Below are positions 47,172 through 56,352 of a DNA stretch of 64,000 bases, in pieces. This DNA comes from Lonepinella koalarum (GTDB lineage: Bacteria; Pseudomonadota; Gammaproteobacteria; Enterobacterales; Pasteurellaceae): positions 310,001 to 374,000 of the forward strand of contig NZ_SRHX01000001.1 in the NCBI RefSeq assembly GCF_004565475.1, read 5' to 3'. A model generated the notes under the pieces. It had not been told where the DNA came from. It saw nothing but the letters and a program-made list of their open reading frames with translations, and did not search any database. The stretch's first letter is position 1. Each line of letters opens with the position of its first letter. Made by a program: the position numbers and the translations under genes.

Positions 47172-48968
47172 CTAAATCTCCGCCCCTAATCCTATGTAAA
47201 ATTGAATATTTTTACTATCGTCTTTATCTCGTACAGGAGTGGCAATATCAAATTTAATCGCGCCTACTGGCGACGCCCAACGCACCCCCACACCCGCGCC
47301 ATAACGCAATTCATCTGTGCTATAAGAATTAGCGGCTAGTCCTGCATCATAGAACGTTGCCAACCACCAACTCGGATAAACCTGATATTGATATTCAAGT
47401 GATCCCGTGGCTAAGCGAGAGGCGCCGATTAACTTACCATTGCTATCTTTGGGGGAAATTTTCTTATAACCATAACCACGCACACTACGATCTCCCCCGG
47501 CAAAAAAACGCATGGCAGGCGGCATTCGATGCAAATCGTCAGTATGTAACCAACCAATATCCAATCGGCTCACTACACGATGATTTTCCGCAAAAGTTTT
47601 AATCACTGCGCCTGATGCACGTAAACTCAGAAAATTCACATCCGATAATAAGGCTTTAGTTCCCCAGTCTGCGGTTAAACTGATAGAGTGAGCCCAAGTA
47701 GGAAATAATCCACCTTGCAAATATTTATGACTAATGCTGCCCGTGGGATAAAGTAAAAAGGTTTTATCTTTCACATCGGCTTGGGTAAATTTATCGTAAC
47801 GTGTTCTTACCCCCCACGAATATTGCCAACCGCTAGGATGATCCCAATAACGCAATGCCCCGAACGTGATAGCGGTAGATTTGGTATCGGTACTACTGTC
47901 ATCCTCGTTTTCAATTCCCGTGCTAAATTGATAATATTCATATAGCGGGCTTCTCAAACGTGGCATTTTATACGCCATTTCAATGGTTTGTTTCGGCTCT
48001 GATACATAGAAACTTGATGAAAAACTATGCCCGCGATTATTAATCCAAGGTTTTTTCCAACCTAATTGCAAACGTGGTCCCACATCAGACGAATAACCAA
48101 TCCCTACTTCCATCGAATTTTTCTTTTTCGGGTACATTAAGACATCAAAATCCACCGTTTTATTTTCTTCATTTAAGGTGGGTTTCATCAGCACCGACTG
48201 AAACCAACCTGTTGAGGTATAATCATTATTCGCTTGTAACACATCATTCAACAAATAGGGTTCGCCCTGTTGTAGATTTAACATATTACGTAAATAATCT
48301 TCACGAATTTGGGCGTTTTTAAAACGAAATTCACCATAACGATAACGCGCGCCACTTTCAAATAGCAAACGCCACCAAGCTTGATAGGTAGACGGCATCA
48401 CTTCTAAACGGTGAATAGAAAAATCTGCATCAAAATAACCCCGTTGAACGGCTAATTTTTGCACCGCACTTTTATAATCATCATAGCTTTCGTGATTAAC
48501 AATATCACCTTTCTTCGGCAGATCTTTATTTAAGGCAAGAAAGGCTTCATCTTTTTTGGCATCTCCTTCAATCTGCACATCCGTTTGTTCGATCCGCACC
48601 GGGTTGCCTAATTCCACATTCGCAATTAGCTCTTTACCATTCGGTGCTAAACTAAAGTTAAGCTGAAAATCATAATAACCCAACACCCGCAAACCTTTAT
48701 ACAACGCAGTGCGCACTAATTCTTGATGACGTTCTGAACCATCCGACTCTTCTGCACTAATTTCATTAATATAGATTTGCGCATTCTCTTTTAATTTTCC
48801 ATCTTGAATGCCTTGCAAACGTACTTTCACTGTTGGCGTAACGACATTCTGTGCCATCTCTGGTGGAGCGTTCTGTGCGGAATCACCTTGCTCCGCTAAG
48901 GTCATCAGGGGATAACCGACGACATAACTCAATACTAATAAAGACGGCAACTGCTTGCTAAATTTCAT
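47172..48968 (-). CDS. tamA: Translocation and assembly module subunit TamA (Omp85 family)
   Basis: Outer-membrane barrel with three periplasmic POTRA domains. About 598 residues; I start at the ATG 48968 (MKFSKQLPSLLVLSYVVGYPLMTLA signal peptide), since the codon three before is TTG. POTRA region about 40-260; barrel from about 275 with GVGYSSDVGPRLQLGWKKPW. The Omp85 substrate motif FFAGGDRSVRGYGYKK is near 490, and it ends FYIGLGAEI with a C-terminal beta strand. Head of tamA-tamB-gppA. Confidence 0.95.
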   Translation of the reverse strand: MKFSKQLPSLLVLSYVVGYPLMTLAEQGDSAQNAPPEMAQNVVTPTVKVRLQGIQDGKLKENAQIYINEISAEESDGSERHQELVRTALYKGLRVLGYYDFQLNFSLAPNGKELIANVELGNPVRIEQTDVQIEGDAKKDEAFLALNKDLPKKGDIVNHESYDDYKSAVQKLAVQRGYFDADFSIHRLEVMPSTYQAWWRLLFESGARYRYGEFRFKNAQIREDYLRNMLNLQQGEPYLLNDVLQANNDYTSTGWFQSVLMKPTLNEENKTVDFDVLMYPKKKNSMEVGIGYSSDVGPRLQLGWKKPWINNRGHSFSSSFYVSEPKQTIEMAYKMPRLRSPLYEYYQFSTGIENEDDSSTDTKSTAITFGALRYWDHPSGWQYSWGVRTRYDKFTQADVKDKTFLLYPTGSISHKYLQGGLFPTWAHSISLTADWGTKALLSDVNFLSLRASGAVIKTFAENHRVVSRLDIGWLHTDDLHRMPPAMRFFAGGDRSVRGYGYKKISPKDSNGKLIGASRLATGSLEYQYQVYPSWWLATFYDAGLAANSYSTDELRYGAGVGVRWASPVGAIKFDIATPVRDKDDSKNIQFYIGLGAEI

Positions 48969-49073
48969 CTTATTCAACCTGTAAAAGCGATTACTGTTCT
49001 TAGGGCTTGCCCCTATTTTCTTAATGTCTTAGTTTACATTTCAATGAGATAGTTCGCAATTATTGAATAGTAT

Positions 49074-49829
49074 TTATTTTGTTAAAATCGGCGATTTAAT
49101 AGTATTAAATATGACAGGCAAGGTCTGATCACAAACTAATAAATCAAACTGCGCCAGATCTCCCACATACGCCTGTTGCACCTTATTTACTTTAGAATGA
49201 TCAAACACCAAAATCGCCTGTTTGGTTTTCACCATCGCTTTGTGTTTGGTTTTGGCTTCATCCACATTAAAACAGGTCACGCCCTGTTTCACATCTACGC
49301 CAGCCGCTGAAATAAAGGCTTTGGTGGTGCAAATGGCATCCAGTTCCGTATTGAGCTGAATCGGTGTTAAAAAAGAATTGTGTCTGGAATAATGACCACC
49401 GCACAAAATCACATGGCAATGCGGCTTTTCTTGCAACACCAAAAAGCTATTAATGGAACAACAAAGTGCGGTGAATTTTATCGAAGAATTGATTTGAGAG
49501 GCGATGAAAGGAACGGTGGAACCACAATCAAAAAATACCACATCACCGTCTTGCACTAGCTCCGCCGCCAATTTTCCTACCTGCATTTTTTCCGCAATAT
49601 GTTTGGTTTCTTGCTCAAAAATCAAATAGTTATTATCATTGGCTTTCTGCGGATCTTTAACTATATAACCCCCTAACAACACCACCGAGCCTGTATTGGT
49701 GCTTAAATCACGGCGAATGGTCATTTCCGATACATTCAGCATATCCGCCGCATCTCGCAAATGGATTTTGTCCATCTGTTTCAGTAAAAATTCCAGTTTC
49801 TGAATACGGGATTGTACTTTTTTATCCAT
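49074..49829 (-). CDS. deoR: Deoxyribose operon repressor DeoR
   Basis: 251 residues from ATG 49829, which aligns with the start of E. coli DeoR (252); an ATG at 49847 is the alternative. Helix-turn-helix HLRDAADMLNVSEMTIRRDL, then VVLLGGYIV, FFDCGSTVPFIA, KPHCHVILCGG and ISAAGVDVKQGVTCFN, all DeoR rather than general GlpR features. It should respond to deoxyribose-5-phosphate, the substrate of the adjacent deoC, and repress deoC and perhaps udp. Confidence 0.9.
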   Translation of the reverse strand: MDKKVQSRIQKLEFLLKQMDKIHLRDAADMLNVSEMTIRRDLSTNTGSVVLLGGYIVKDPQKANDNNYLIFEQETKHIAEKMQVGKLAAELVQDGDVVFFDCGSTVPFIASQINSSIKFTALCCSINSFLVLQEKPHCHVILCGGHYSRHNSFLTPIQLNTELDAICTTKAFISAAGVDVKQGVTCFNVDEAKTKHKAMVKTKQAILVFDHSKVNKVQQAYVGDLAQFDLLVCDQTLPVIFNTIKSPILTK

Positions 49830-49865
49830 AACAGGCTCGCTTGACATTAGGTTAGAATCGGGGAA

Positions 49866-50540
49866 TTAATATCCGCCCTGATTATCTTGCAAACCGCTAA
49901 TAATTGCAATCCCTGCACTGGCACCAATACGAGTTGCCCCTGCTTTAATCATTGCCATCGCCGTTTCCGTATCACGCACCCCACCTGATGCTTTCACGCC
50001 TAATTTTTCTCCCACCGTTTGACGCATTAACGCAATATCTTCCACCGTCGCACCGCCTTTATTAAAGCCAGTGGATGTTTTCACAAAACCCACATTCAAA
50101 TCACGGCAGATCTCACAGGCTTTGACAATCTCATCTTTCGTCAACAAACAGGTTTCCAAAATCACTTTCAAGGTTTTACTCTTGCACGCCGCAAGCACCG
50201 CTTGAATATCCGCTTGCACTGCATCCCATTTGCCCGATTTAATCCAGCCCACATTGATCACCATATCAATTTCTTCCGCCCCAGCGGAAATCGCTTGCTC
50301 TGCTTCAAAGGCTTTCACCGCCGACAAATTCGCTCCCAATGGAAAACCCACTACGGTGCAGATTTTCACATCCGAACCTGCTAATTGTTGTTTCGCCAAC
50401 GGAATGTAACCCGAATTAATACACACCGAACAAAAATGATGTGCTAGGGCTTCTTGGCAGAGTTGCACAATATCTTTTTCCGTTTTTTCAGCGGTTAGGG
50501 CAGTATGGTCAATAAATTTCGCTAATTCATTTGGTTTCAT
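49866..50540 (-). CDS. deoC: Deoxyribose-phosphate aldolase DeoC
   Basis: Splits 2-deoxyribose-5-phosphate to acetaldehyde and glyceraldehyde-3-phosphate. 224 residues, the short form usual in Haemophilus. Schiff-base Lys154 in [15 protein letters not shown], Lys183 in VKASGGVRD and Asp92 in IDMVINVG are the catalytic residues. AAGGA-type site upstream; deoR follows after 36 bp. Confidence 0.97.
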   Translation of the reverse strand: MKPNELAKFIDHTALTAEKTEKDIVQLCQEALAHHFCSVCINSGYIPLAKQQLAGSDVKICTVVGFPLGANLSAVKAFEAEQAISAGAEEIDMVINVGWIKSGKWDAVQADIQAVLAACKSKTLKVILETCLLTKDEIVKACEICRDLNVGFVKTSTGFNKGGATVEDIALMRQTVGEKLGVKASGGVRDTETAMAMIKAGATRIGASAGIAIISGLQDNQGGY

Positions 50541-50866
50541 AATAATGTCCTTTTTTGTTTGGTTTTTGTGATTATTTTAACTTTTTTTCTATTTTACAGT
50601 AAAAATTTTTTAATTCTGTGATCTTTGTCACAAAAATAACATTTTATTTGATTTATACTGTATAAAACAAATTTTGTTAGAAATATCATATAAGATACTT
50701 GTGCTGAAAAATTAATACGATTTAATTATTCGGAAGTGCGGTGAAATTTACTGCACCTTTTGTGTATTTCTGTGATCTTGATTCCTAAAAATAGAATATA
50801 CAGTATTTTACTGTTTAAATAACTATTATAATATGTTCTCGTAATAAGTAAGATAGGATTAGCAAA
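50541..50866. promoter_or_regulatory. deoC / Bro-N divergent control region with several palindromes
   Basis: 326 bp with no gene. Besides the CRP site at 50617-50632 there are three related odd palindromes: TTTTACAGTAAAA at 50592-50604, TTTATACTGTATAAA at 50652-50666 and ACAGTATTTTACTGT at 50800-50814. TGTTAGAA near 50679 equals one half of the E. coli DeoR operator. An uptake signal lies near 50734. The palindromes may bind a repressor of the Bro-N gene or of deoC; neither is proven. Confidence 0.5.
50617..50632 (-). promoter_or_regulatory. CRP site upstream of deoC
   Basis: TGTGATCTTTGTCACA matches both CRP half-sites exactly with the correct 6-bp spacer, 77 bp before the deoC ATG. Confidence 0.85.
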
Positions 50867-51712
50867 ATGAGTAACATTAAATTATTTGAAAACAGCCAAA
50901 TTCGTTCTATTTGGGATGCTGAAAAAGAAGAATGGTTTTTTAGTATTGTAGATGTGGTGCAAGCATTGACGGAAAGCCCTAATCCCCGTGATTACTGGTA
51001 TCGTGTTAAAAAACGGATGTCTGATGAAGAAAAATCTGAACTGTCGACATTTTGTCGACAGTTGAAATTGCTGGCAGGTGATGGAAAAATGCGAGAAACG
51101 GATGTGGCTGATATGACAGGTATTTTCCGCATTATTCAATCCATTCCTAGCCCTAAAGCAGAACCGTTTAAAATGTGGTTAGCCGAGGTGGGGAAAGAGA
51201 GAATTGATGAAATTATTGATCCAGAACTGACCATTGATCGAGCATTACAAACTTATCTGCAAAAAGGTTATTCGAGAGAATGGATTAATCAGCGTTTGCA
51301 ATCCATTCAGGTGCGTAAAGAATTAACTGATTCTTGGCAAGATCATGGCGTGAAAGCTGGGCGAGAATTTGCGATGCTCACCAACGAGATTACTCGTGCT
51401 TGGTCGGGTATGACAACGAGAGAATATAAGAATTTCAAAGGGTTAAACAAAGAAAATTTACGTGACAATATGTCAACTACAGAGCTTGTATTGAATATGT
51501 TAGCAGAAGCTGCCACCAAAGATATTACTCAAATAACCCATCCTGCTGGTTTTGAAGAAAATAAGGCCGTTGCACAACGTGGTGGAAATGTGGCTAAGGT
51601 CGCTCGAGAAAGTTTGGAAAAAGAAACGGGAACACCAGTTATTACGCAACAAAATTCCATTGATTTTGCTCAATTAATTGGCTATGTTTCCAGTGAAGCT
51701 AAGAAAAAATAG
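50867..51712 (+). CDS. Bro-N domain protein, phage antirepressor-like
   Basis: 281 residues. N-terminal Bro-N domain (FENSQIRSIWDAEKEEWFFSIVDVVQALTES and RDYWYRVKKRM), as in prophage antirepressors and BRO proteins, then ETDVADMTGIFRIIQSIPSPKAEPFKMWLAEVG. The C-terminal half is helical and of unknown function (REFAMLTNEITRAWSGMTTREYKNFKGL). It stands alone between deoC and udp with no other phage gene. It may be a domesticated DNA-binding protein or defence/regulatory gene acquired horizontally. Confidence 0.8.
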   Translation: MSNIKLFENSQIRSIWDAEKEEWFFSIVDVVQALTESPNPRDYWYRVKKRMSDEEKSELSTFCRQLKLLAGDGKMRETDVADMTGIFRIIQSIPSPKAEPFKMWLAEVGKERIDEIIDPELTIDRALQTYLQKGYSREWINQRLQSIQVRKELTDSWQDHGVKAGREFAMLTNEITRAWSGMTTREYKNFKGLNKENLRDNMSTTELVLNMLAEAATKDITQITHPAGFEENKAVAQRGGNVAKVARESLEKETGTPVITQQNSIDFAQLIGYVSSEAKKK

Positions 51713-51785
51713 CAAGGTTTATTTGTTACAAAGATACCATAATTTTGTTAAAAATTAATAATCACATAATAAAAAGGAGAATAAT

Positions 51786-52553
51786 ATGTCAGAAGTATTT
51801 CATTTAGGTTTAACGAAAGCCATGTTAAAAGGGGCGAAAGTGGCGATTGTGCCGGGCGATCCTGCTCGTAGTGAGCGTATTGCTAAATTAATGGATAATC
51901 CTGAGTTTTTGGCTTCTACCAGAGAGTTTACTTCTTGGTTGGGTTATGTAGGTGGACAACCTATTGTGGTTTGTTCCACAGGCATTGGTGGACCTTCGGT
52001 GTCTATTTGTGTAGAAGAATTGGCTCAATTAGGCGTGCGTACTTTTTTACGTATTGGCACGACAGGGGCAATTCAACCGCATATTAATGTGGGTGATTTA
52101 CTGATTACCACAGGTGCGGTGCGTTTAGACGGTGCCAGTGGTCATTTTGCACCTTTAGAATATCCTGCGGTAGCTAATTTTGATTGTACCAACGCGCTGT
52201 TTGCAGCGGCTAAACACCAAGGTGTGCAGCCCTATGTTGGCATTACGGCATCATCTGATACGTTTTACCCCGGACAAGAGCGTTATGATACATTTACCGG
52301 AAAAATTTATCGTCATTTCCGTGGCTCATTAGAACAATGGCAGGAGCTTAACGTGATGAATTTTGAAATGGAATCTGCTACATTGTTCACCATGTGTAGT
52401 GCATTGGGATTACGTGCGGGCATGGTTGCTGGGGTGATTGTTAATCGTACTCAACAAGAAATTCCGAATGAAGCTACCATTCATAGCACTGAGCAAAAAG
52501 CAGTCGCAGTAGGAGTAGAAGCGGCAGGCAAACTAGCATTGGATTATGTTTAA
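51786..52553 (+). CDS. udp: Uridine phosphorylase Udp
   Basis: Phosphorolysis of uridine to uracil and ribose-1-phosphate. 255 residues. Family motifs: [19 protein letters not shown] near 20, [31 protein letters not shown] near 75-100, [16 protein letters not shown] near 155, and [10 protein letters not shown] with the ribose-binding Glu near 195. AAAAGGAG lies upstream. With deoC and deoR it makes a nucleoside salvage neighbourhood. Confidence 0.97.
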   Translation: MSEVFHLGLTKAMLKGAKVAIVPGDPARSERIAKLMDNPEFLASTREFTSWLGYVGGQPIVVCSTGIGGPSVSICVEELAQLGVRTFLRIGTTGAIQPHINVGDLLITTGAVRLDGASGHFAPLEYPAVANFDCTNALFAAAKHQGVQPYVGITASSDTFYPGQERYDTFTGKIYRHFRGSLEQWQELNVMNFEMESATLFTMCSALGLRAGMVAGVIVNRTQQEIPNEATIHSTEQKAVAVGVEAAGKLALDYV

Positions 52554-52575
52554 TAATCTGATTGCCTAAGAGAGG

Positions 52576-52612
52576 AAGTGCGGTGGAAAATTTTAATATT
52601 TCCATCGCAGTT
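52576..52612. terminator. Hairpin between udp and mazG with one degenerate uptake signal
   Basis: AAGTGCGGTGGAAA at 52576-52589 and TTTCCATCGCAGTT at 52599-52612 pair with two mismatches between convergent genes. Confidence 0.55.
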
Positions 52613-52619
52613 TTGTGGG

Positions 52620-53417
52620 TTATTTTAAAGATTCTTCTTTCTTAACTTCATCCCATAATATATCCATTTCTATCAAATTGCTCTGTTCAAAAGTCTTATT
52701 CTGTTGCTGTAACTTATTTTCTACGGCACGAAAACGGCGTTCAAATTTATGGTTGGCTTGGCGCAGGCTTTCTTCAGCATTACATTTTAAATGACGGCTT
52801 AAATTAACCGTGGCAAATAATAAATCACCTATTTCTTCTTGGATTTTAGTTTGATCTAATTGTGGTTGATTTAGTTCTTGTTTAACTTCCTGCAGTTCTT
52901 CTTGTACCTTGTTAAACACATCGTTAATATCCGTCCAATCAAAACCAACGTTCGCACATTTCTTCTGTAATTTTTCTGCTCGTAATAAGGCAGGGAAAGC
53001 ATGGGGAATATGATCTAAAATAGACTGCGGTGCGTTTTGGGAAACTTTTTCTTGAGCTTTCATCGCATTCCAATTCGCAAGAGCTTGTTGTTCATTGTGA
53101 GCTGATTTATTCCCGAAAACATGGGGGTGACGGCGAATGATTTTATTTGCCACTTCATCAACCACATCGTCAAAAGTAAATTTGCCATCTTCTTTCGCTA
53201 GTTGGCTGAAAAAGATCACTTGTAATAATAGATCGCCGAGTTCTTCGCGTAGATTAGAGTCATCATTTTTTTCGATAGCATCCACTGTTTCGTAAGTTTC
53301 TTCAATTAAACAGGGAATCATAGAATGGTAATTTTGTTTGAGATCCCATGGACAACCACCATCGGGATCTCTTAATTTTGCAATAAGTTGTATAAAGTCG
53401 TGAATTGAATGTCGCAT
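52620..53417 (-). CDS. mazG: Nucleoside triphosphate pyrophosphohydrolase MazG
   Basis: Hydrolyses (d)NTPs to monophosphates. 265 residues from the ATG at 53417 (AAGGAA upstream); the longer in-frame start lies in promoter sequence. Two MazG repeats: [19 protein letters not shown] with [12 protein letters not shown] and [18 protein letters not shown] (EExxE...ExxD), then a second domain with [10 protein letters not shown] and [17 protein letters not shown]. Divergent from uspA. Confidence 0.95.
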   Translation of the reverse strand: MRHSIHDFIQLIAKLRDPDGGCPWDLKQNYHSMIPCLIEETYETVDAIEKNDDSNLREELGDLLLQVIFFSQLAKEDGKFTFDDVVDEVANKIIRRHPHVFGNKSAHNEQQALANWNAMKAQEKVSQNAPQSILDHIPHAFPALLRAEKLQKKCANVGFDWTDINDVFNKVQEELQEVKQELNQPQLDQTKIQEEIGDLLFATVNLSRHLKCNAEESLRQANHKFERRFRAVENKLQQQNKTFEQSNLIEMDILWDEVKKEESLK

Positions 53418-53486
53418 CGTGTTTTTCCTTAGTGGTGTTATTTTTAGCATCATCATAATAATAAATTTTTTATCTTTTTTCAAAAA

Positions 53487-53502
53487 TGTGATCTAGTACA
53501 CA
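53487..53502. promoter_or_regulatory. CRP-like site between mazG and uspA
   Basis: TGTGATCTAGTACACA with AAAA before and TTTT after it. Nine of ten half-site bases match CRP. 72 bp before uspA. Confidence 0.7.
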
Positions 53503-53573
53503 TTTTTTATAGAATATCGGTGTTAATATACCAATAAACAATAAGTTCAACCTGAGAAATTAAGGAGCATATT

Positions 53574-53999
53574 ATGTATAAACATATTTTAGTTGCCGTT
53601 GATCTTTCTGATGAAAGCCCAAAATTATTAAAAAAGGCAGCCTCTATTGCAGAACGGCACAATGCTAAACTGTCCATTATCCATGTTGATGTCAATTTCT
53701 CTGATCTTTATACCGGCTTAATTGATATTAATATGTCATCCATGCAAGATCGTATTTCCACTGAAACGCAACAAGCTTTGTTACAATTGGCTGAACAAGC
53801 CGGCTATCCAATTGGTGAAAAACTCAGTGGCAGTGGTGATTTAGGTCAAGTGCTTGCTGATGCTATTGAACAGTATGATGTAGATCTCTTGGTCACTGGT
53901 CATCACCAAGATTTCTGGAGTAAGTTGATGTCTTCTACTCGTCAGTTGATGAATATCGTGACCATTGATATGTTGGTGGTACCATTAAAAGAAGAATAA
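53574..53999 (+). CDS. uspA: Universal stress protein UspA
   Basis: 141 residues. Starts [22 protein letters not shown] and contains [16 protein letters not shown], and the C-terminal [25 protein letters not shown], the UspA (non-ATP-binding) type, which lacks the G-2x-G-9x-G-S/T nucleotide motif. Cytosolic dimer induced by growth arrest. AAGGAG lies upstream of the ATG. Confidence 0.95.
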   Translation: MYKHILVAVDLSDESPKLLKKAASIAERHNAKLSIIHVDVNFSDLYTGLIDINMSSMQDRISTETQQALLQLAEQAGYPIGEKLSGSGDLGQVLADAIEQYDVDLLVTGHHQDFWSKLMSSTRQLMNIVTIDMLVVPLKEE

Positions 54000-54020
54000 T
54001 CAAGAATAACTAATTGAAAA

Positions 54021-54056
54021 ACACCGTGTTTTTAAAAAAGTACGGTGCTTTTTTAT
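54021..54056. terminator. Terminator between uspA and ruvX
   Basis: CACCGTG and its near complement at 54041-54047 with paired T and A runs form an imperfect stem ending in CTTTTTTATT. It serves uspA and may also serve convergent ruvX. Confidence 0.7.
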
Positions 54057-54475
54057 TCTTTCGAGTGTAATTCAAACCAACTTTCTAAAATTAAACAAGC
54101 CGAAATACCATCCACTTTGCCTTTATCCAAAGCTCTAAAACCGCCACGTTGAAAAATTTCTGCTCTCGCATCCACGGTGGTAAGGCGTTCATCTTGCAAT
54201 TCCACAGGTAAACCAAAACGCCCGTGTAAACGGTTGGCAAATTTTTTGGCTCGTAAGGTGAGAGCCTGTTCGGTGCCATCCATATTGAGTGGCAACCCGA
54301 CCACAAGGCGATCGGGTTGCCATTCTTTGAGTAATTTCTCAATAGCGTCCCAATTTGGAATACCATCTTGTGCTTTAAAGGCGGTCAAGGCTTGTGCCGT
54401 GCCAGTAATAGATTGTCCCACCGCACAACCGATACTTTTGGTGCCAAAATCAAAGGCGAGAACGGTGATCCCCAT
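54053..54475 (-). CDS. ruvX: YqgF/RuvX family RNase H-like pre-16S rRNA nuclease (putative Holliday junction resolvase)
   Basis: 140 residues from the ATG at 54475, which overlaps the yqgE stop (TAATG); the codon two upstream is TTG and not needed. RNase H fold: [14 protein letters not shown] with the first acidic residue, [18 protein letters not shown], and [12 protein letters not shown] plus [15 protein letters not shown] with the later acids. Probably matures 16S rRNA 5' ends. Last gene of the polA-nudC-PTP-yqgE-ruvX run. Confidence 0.93.
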   Translation of the reverse strand: MGITVLAFDFGTKSIGCAVGQSITGTAQALTAFKAQDGIPNWDAIEKLLKEWQPDRLVVGLPLNMDGTEQALTLRAKKFANRLHGRFGLPVELQDERLTTVDARAEIFQRGGFRALDKGKVDGISACLILESWFELHSKE

Positions 54476-55032
54476 TAACAATATCCTGCCTTACCACTTA
54501 AATTATGGCTATCAATCCCCAATAATTTTAGCGATTCTGTCCAACGATCTTGATAAGCTACATCAAAAATAATCCGCTCATCTGCTGGCATCACTAACCA
54601 CATATTTTGAGCGATTTCTTGCTCTAACTGACCATTCACCCAGCTGGCACAACCTAAGCCAACCAAATATTTTTCAGGGGCATTTGGTGTACCGAAAGTA
54701 TCAATTACATCGGCAGAGGTAGTAAGCTGTAAACGGTCACTAATTTTATAACTATGTAGAAAAGATTGTGCTGTTGGGGTGTGTAAAATAAAACCACGCT
54801 CAATACTAACAGGTCCACCAGCCACCACATAATCCTGTGGATAAACTTTGTCATCAGACATCATAAAACGCAATTTTGCCACCATTTCGGTAAGGCTTAA
54901 ATCTGTTGGTTGATTTAAGACTAATCCCATGGCACCTTTGTCATTATGTTCACACATAAAAATCACCGCACGATGAAAATAATCATCGTCCATGGTAGGC
55001 ATTGCGATTAATAAGTGATTTTGCAAATTCAT
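54475..55032 (-). CDS. yqgE: YqgE/AlgH family protein (UPF0301)
   Basis: 185 residues. [25 protein letters not shown] at the N-terminus, [28 protein letters not shown] and [20 protein letters not shown] are the family pattern. Function is not established; it is almost always next to ruvX, as here. Its start overlaps the upstream phosphatase by 4 bases. Confidence 0.93.
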   Translation of the reverse strand: MNLQNHLLIAMPTMDDDYFHRAVIFMCEHNDKGAMGLVLNQPTDLSLTEMVAKLRFMMSDDKVYPQDYVVAGGPVSIERGFILHTPTAQSFLHSYKISDRLQLTTSADVIDTFGTPNAPEKYLVGLGCASWVNGQLEQEIAQNMWLVMPADERIIFDVAYQDRWTESLKLLGIDSHNLSGKAGYC

Positions 55033-55502
55033 GGTAATTTATGTTCTCGTTTGATTTTAATTAATAGGGCATTGCAACATTGCTCAAGTAATTGATAGGT
55101 TTCATCAAAACGTCCAGTGTACCAAGGATCAGGAATATGATCATAAGCTAAATCAGGACAAAGGCTGGCGATAGCAAAAATATTTTGTTGTTTGCCAAAT
55201 AAGCGGTGTAAATCGTATAAATTATGGTTATCCATGGCGATGATATAATCAAAATTCTCTCGATCTTTTAACCGCACTTTGCGGCTAACAAAATCATGAC
55301 TTTTAATCTTTAAGCGATCTAATACATCGGCGGTTCCACAGTGCATATCATCACCATCATTTTCGCCTGATGTGCCAGCACTATCCGTTTCAATAAAATC
55401 CGATAAACCTGCTTTTTGAATTTTATCTCGCATTAAATATTCAGCCATAGGGGAACGGCAAATATTGCCAAGACATACAAAGAGAATTTTGATTTTTTGC
55501 AT
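55029..55502 (-). CDS. Low molecular weight protein tyrosine phosphatase
   Basis: 157 residues. The catalytic P-loop is Cys10-x5-Arg16 (VCLGNICRSPMAE), and the general acid Asp lies in DPWYTG near residue 126. The N-terminal SAGTSGENDG loop resembles the eukaryote-like rather than the Wzb exopolysaccharide subgroup. No tyrosine kinase or capsule gene is nearby, so the substrate is unknown. Overlaps yqgE by 4 bases. Confidence 0.92.
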   Translation of the reverse strand: MQKIKILFVCLGNICRSPMAEYLMRDKIQKAGLSDFIETDSAGTSGENDGDDMHCGTADVLDRLKIKSHDFVSRKVRLKDRENFDYIIAMDNHNLYDLHRLFGKQQNIFAIASLCPDLAYDHIPDPWYTGRFDETYQLLEQCCNALLIKIKREHKLP

Positions 55503-55536
55503 ATTTTCTTATGTTTTTGTTAATTAAGTTATAGGG

Positions 55537-56352
55537 TTAATTTGGGGATTGCTCGCAAATTTTCAATGTGGCTTTAATTAATTCCAACGCAATCGTCCCT
55601 TGTGGGGGTAATTCAGGCATGGGTTCATTATATTTGAACCATCTGGCATCCACAATTTCGGCTTCTTGCAACTGAATTTCGCCACTGTCATAATCTGCTA
55701 AAAAGCCGACCATTTGGGAATTGGGAAACGCCCAAGGTTGGCTACCAACATAACGGATATTTTTCACTTTAATCCCTGTTTCTTCAAACACTTCACGCTC
55801 TACGGTTTGCTCAAAGGTTTCGCCTACTTCCACAAAACCTGCCAGCGTGGTATATAATCCAGCACTCCCATCGCTACGGATATGGCGTTGATGGCATGCC
55901 AGTAAAATCTCGTCATGACGGCGAACGGCAACAATAATAGACGGACAAATCACGGGATAGGCTCGATAATGACAAGCAGCATTTTGGCACTGCACCGCCC
56001 ATTCATCGCAAGTGACTGCGGTTTTTTCACCGCACTTTCCGCAAAATTGATGGGTTTTAAAGAAATGATTGAGTTCAATGCCACGATTGAGCAAATAAAA
56101 TTGTGTTTTAGGTAAACTTAATAAAGCACGTAAAGTTGTCCATTCTCGTTGTTCATTTGCCGTGTTTTTATTGGTCGTTTCTTCTTGCACCAAATACAGT
56201 GGTGCATTATGCCATTCGCCAATTTGGGTGGCTTGCTTACCGATTAAACCTAATTGTTCCGCACTGCCAAAAGGCAAATCATTGTTAGGGAAATAAATTT
56301 GTTGGGCTTGGTGAATTAACCAGTAGCCCGTTTCATTGCTGATCATTTTCAT
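55537..56352 (-). CDS. nudC: NADH pyrophosphatase NudC (NAD-capped RNA decapping)
   Basis: 271 residues. A zinc ribbon (CGKCGEK...CQNAAC near 100-125), then a Nudix box GFVEVGETFEQTVEREVFEETGI and the NudC signature SQPWAFPNSQM. Cleaves NAD(H) and removes NAD caps from RNA. The ATG overlaps the polA stop (TAATG); a second ATG two codons later is possible. Confidence 0.95.
   Translation of the reverse strand: MKMISNETGYWLIHQAQQIYFPNNDLPFGSAEQLGLIGKQATQIGEWHNAPLYLVQEETTNKNTANEQREWTTLRALLSLPKTQFYLLNRGIELNHFFKTHQFCGKCGEKTAVTCDEWAVQCQNAACHYRAYPVICPSIIVAVRRHDEILLACHQRHIRSDGSAGLYTTLAGFVEVGETFEQTVEREVFEETGIKVKNIRYVGSQPWAFPNSQMVGFLADYDSGEIQLQEAEIVDARWFKYNEPMPELPPQGTIALELIKATLKICEQSPN

Noticed and set aside
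50592-50814. LexA boxes upstream of the Bro-N gene
   Set aside because: LexA needs CTGT-N8-ACAG. The palindromes here have ACAG before CTGT or a single-base centre, so SOS control is not supported.
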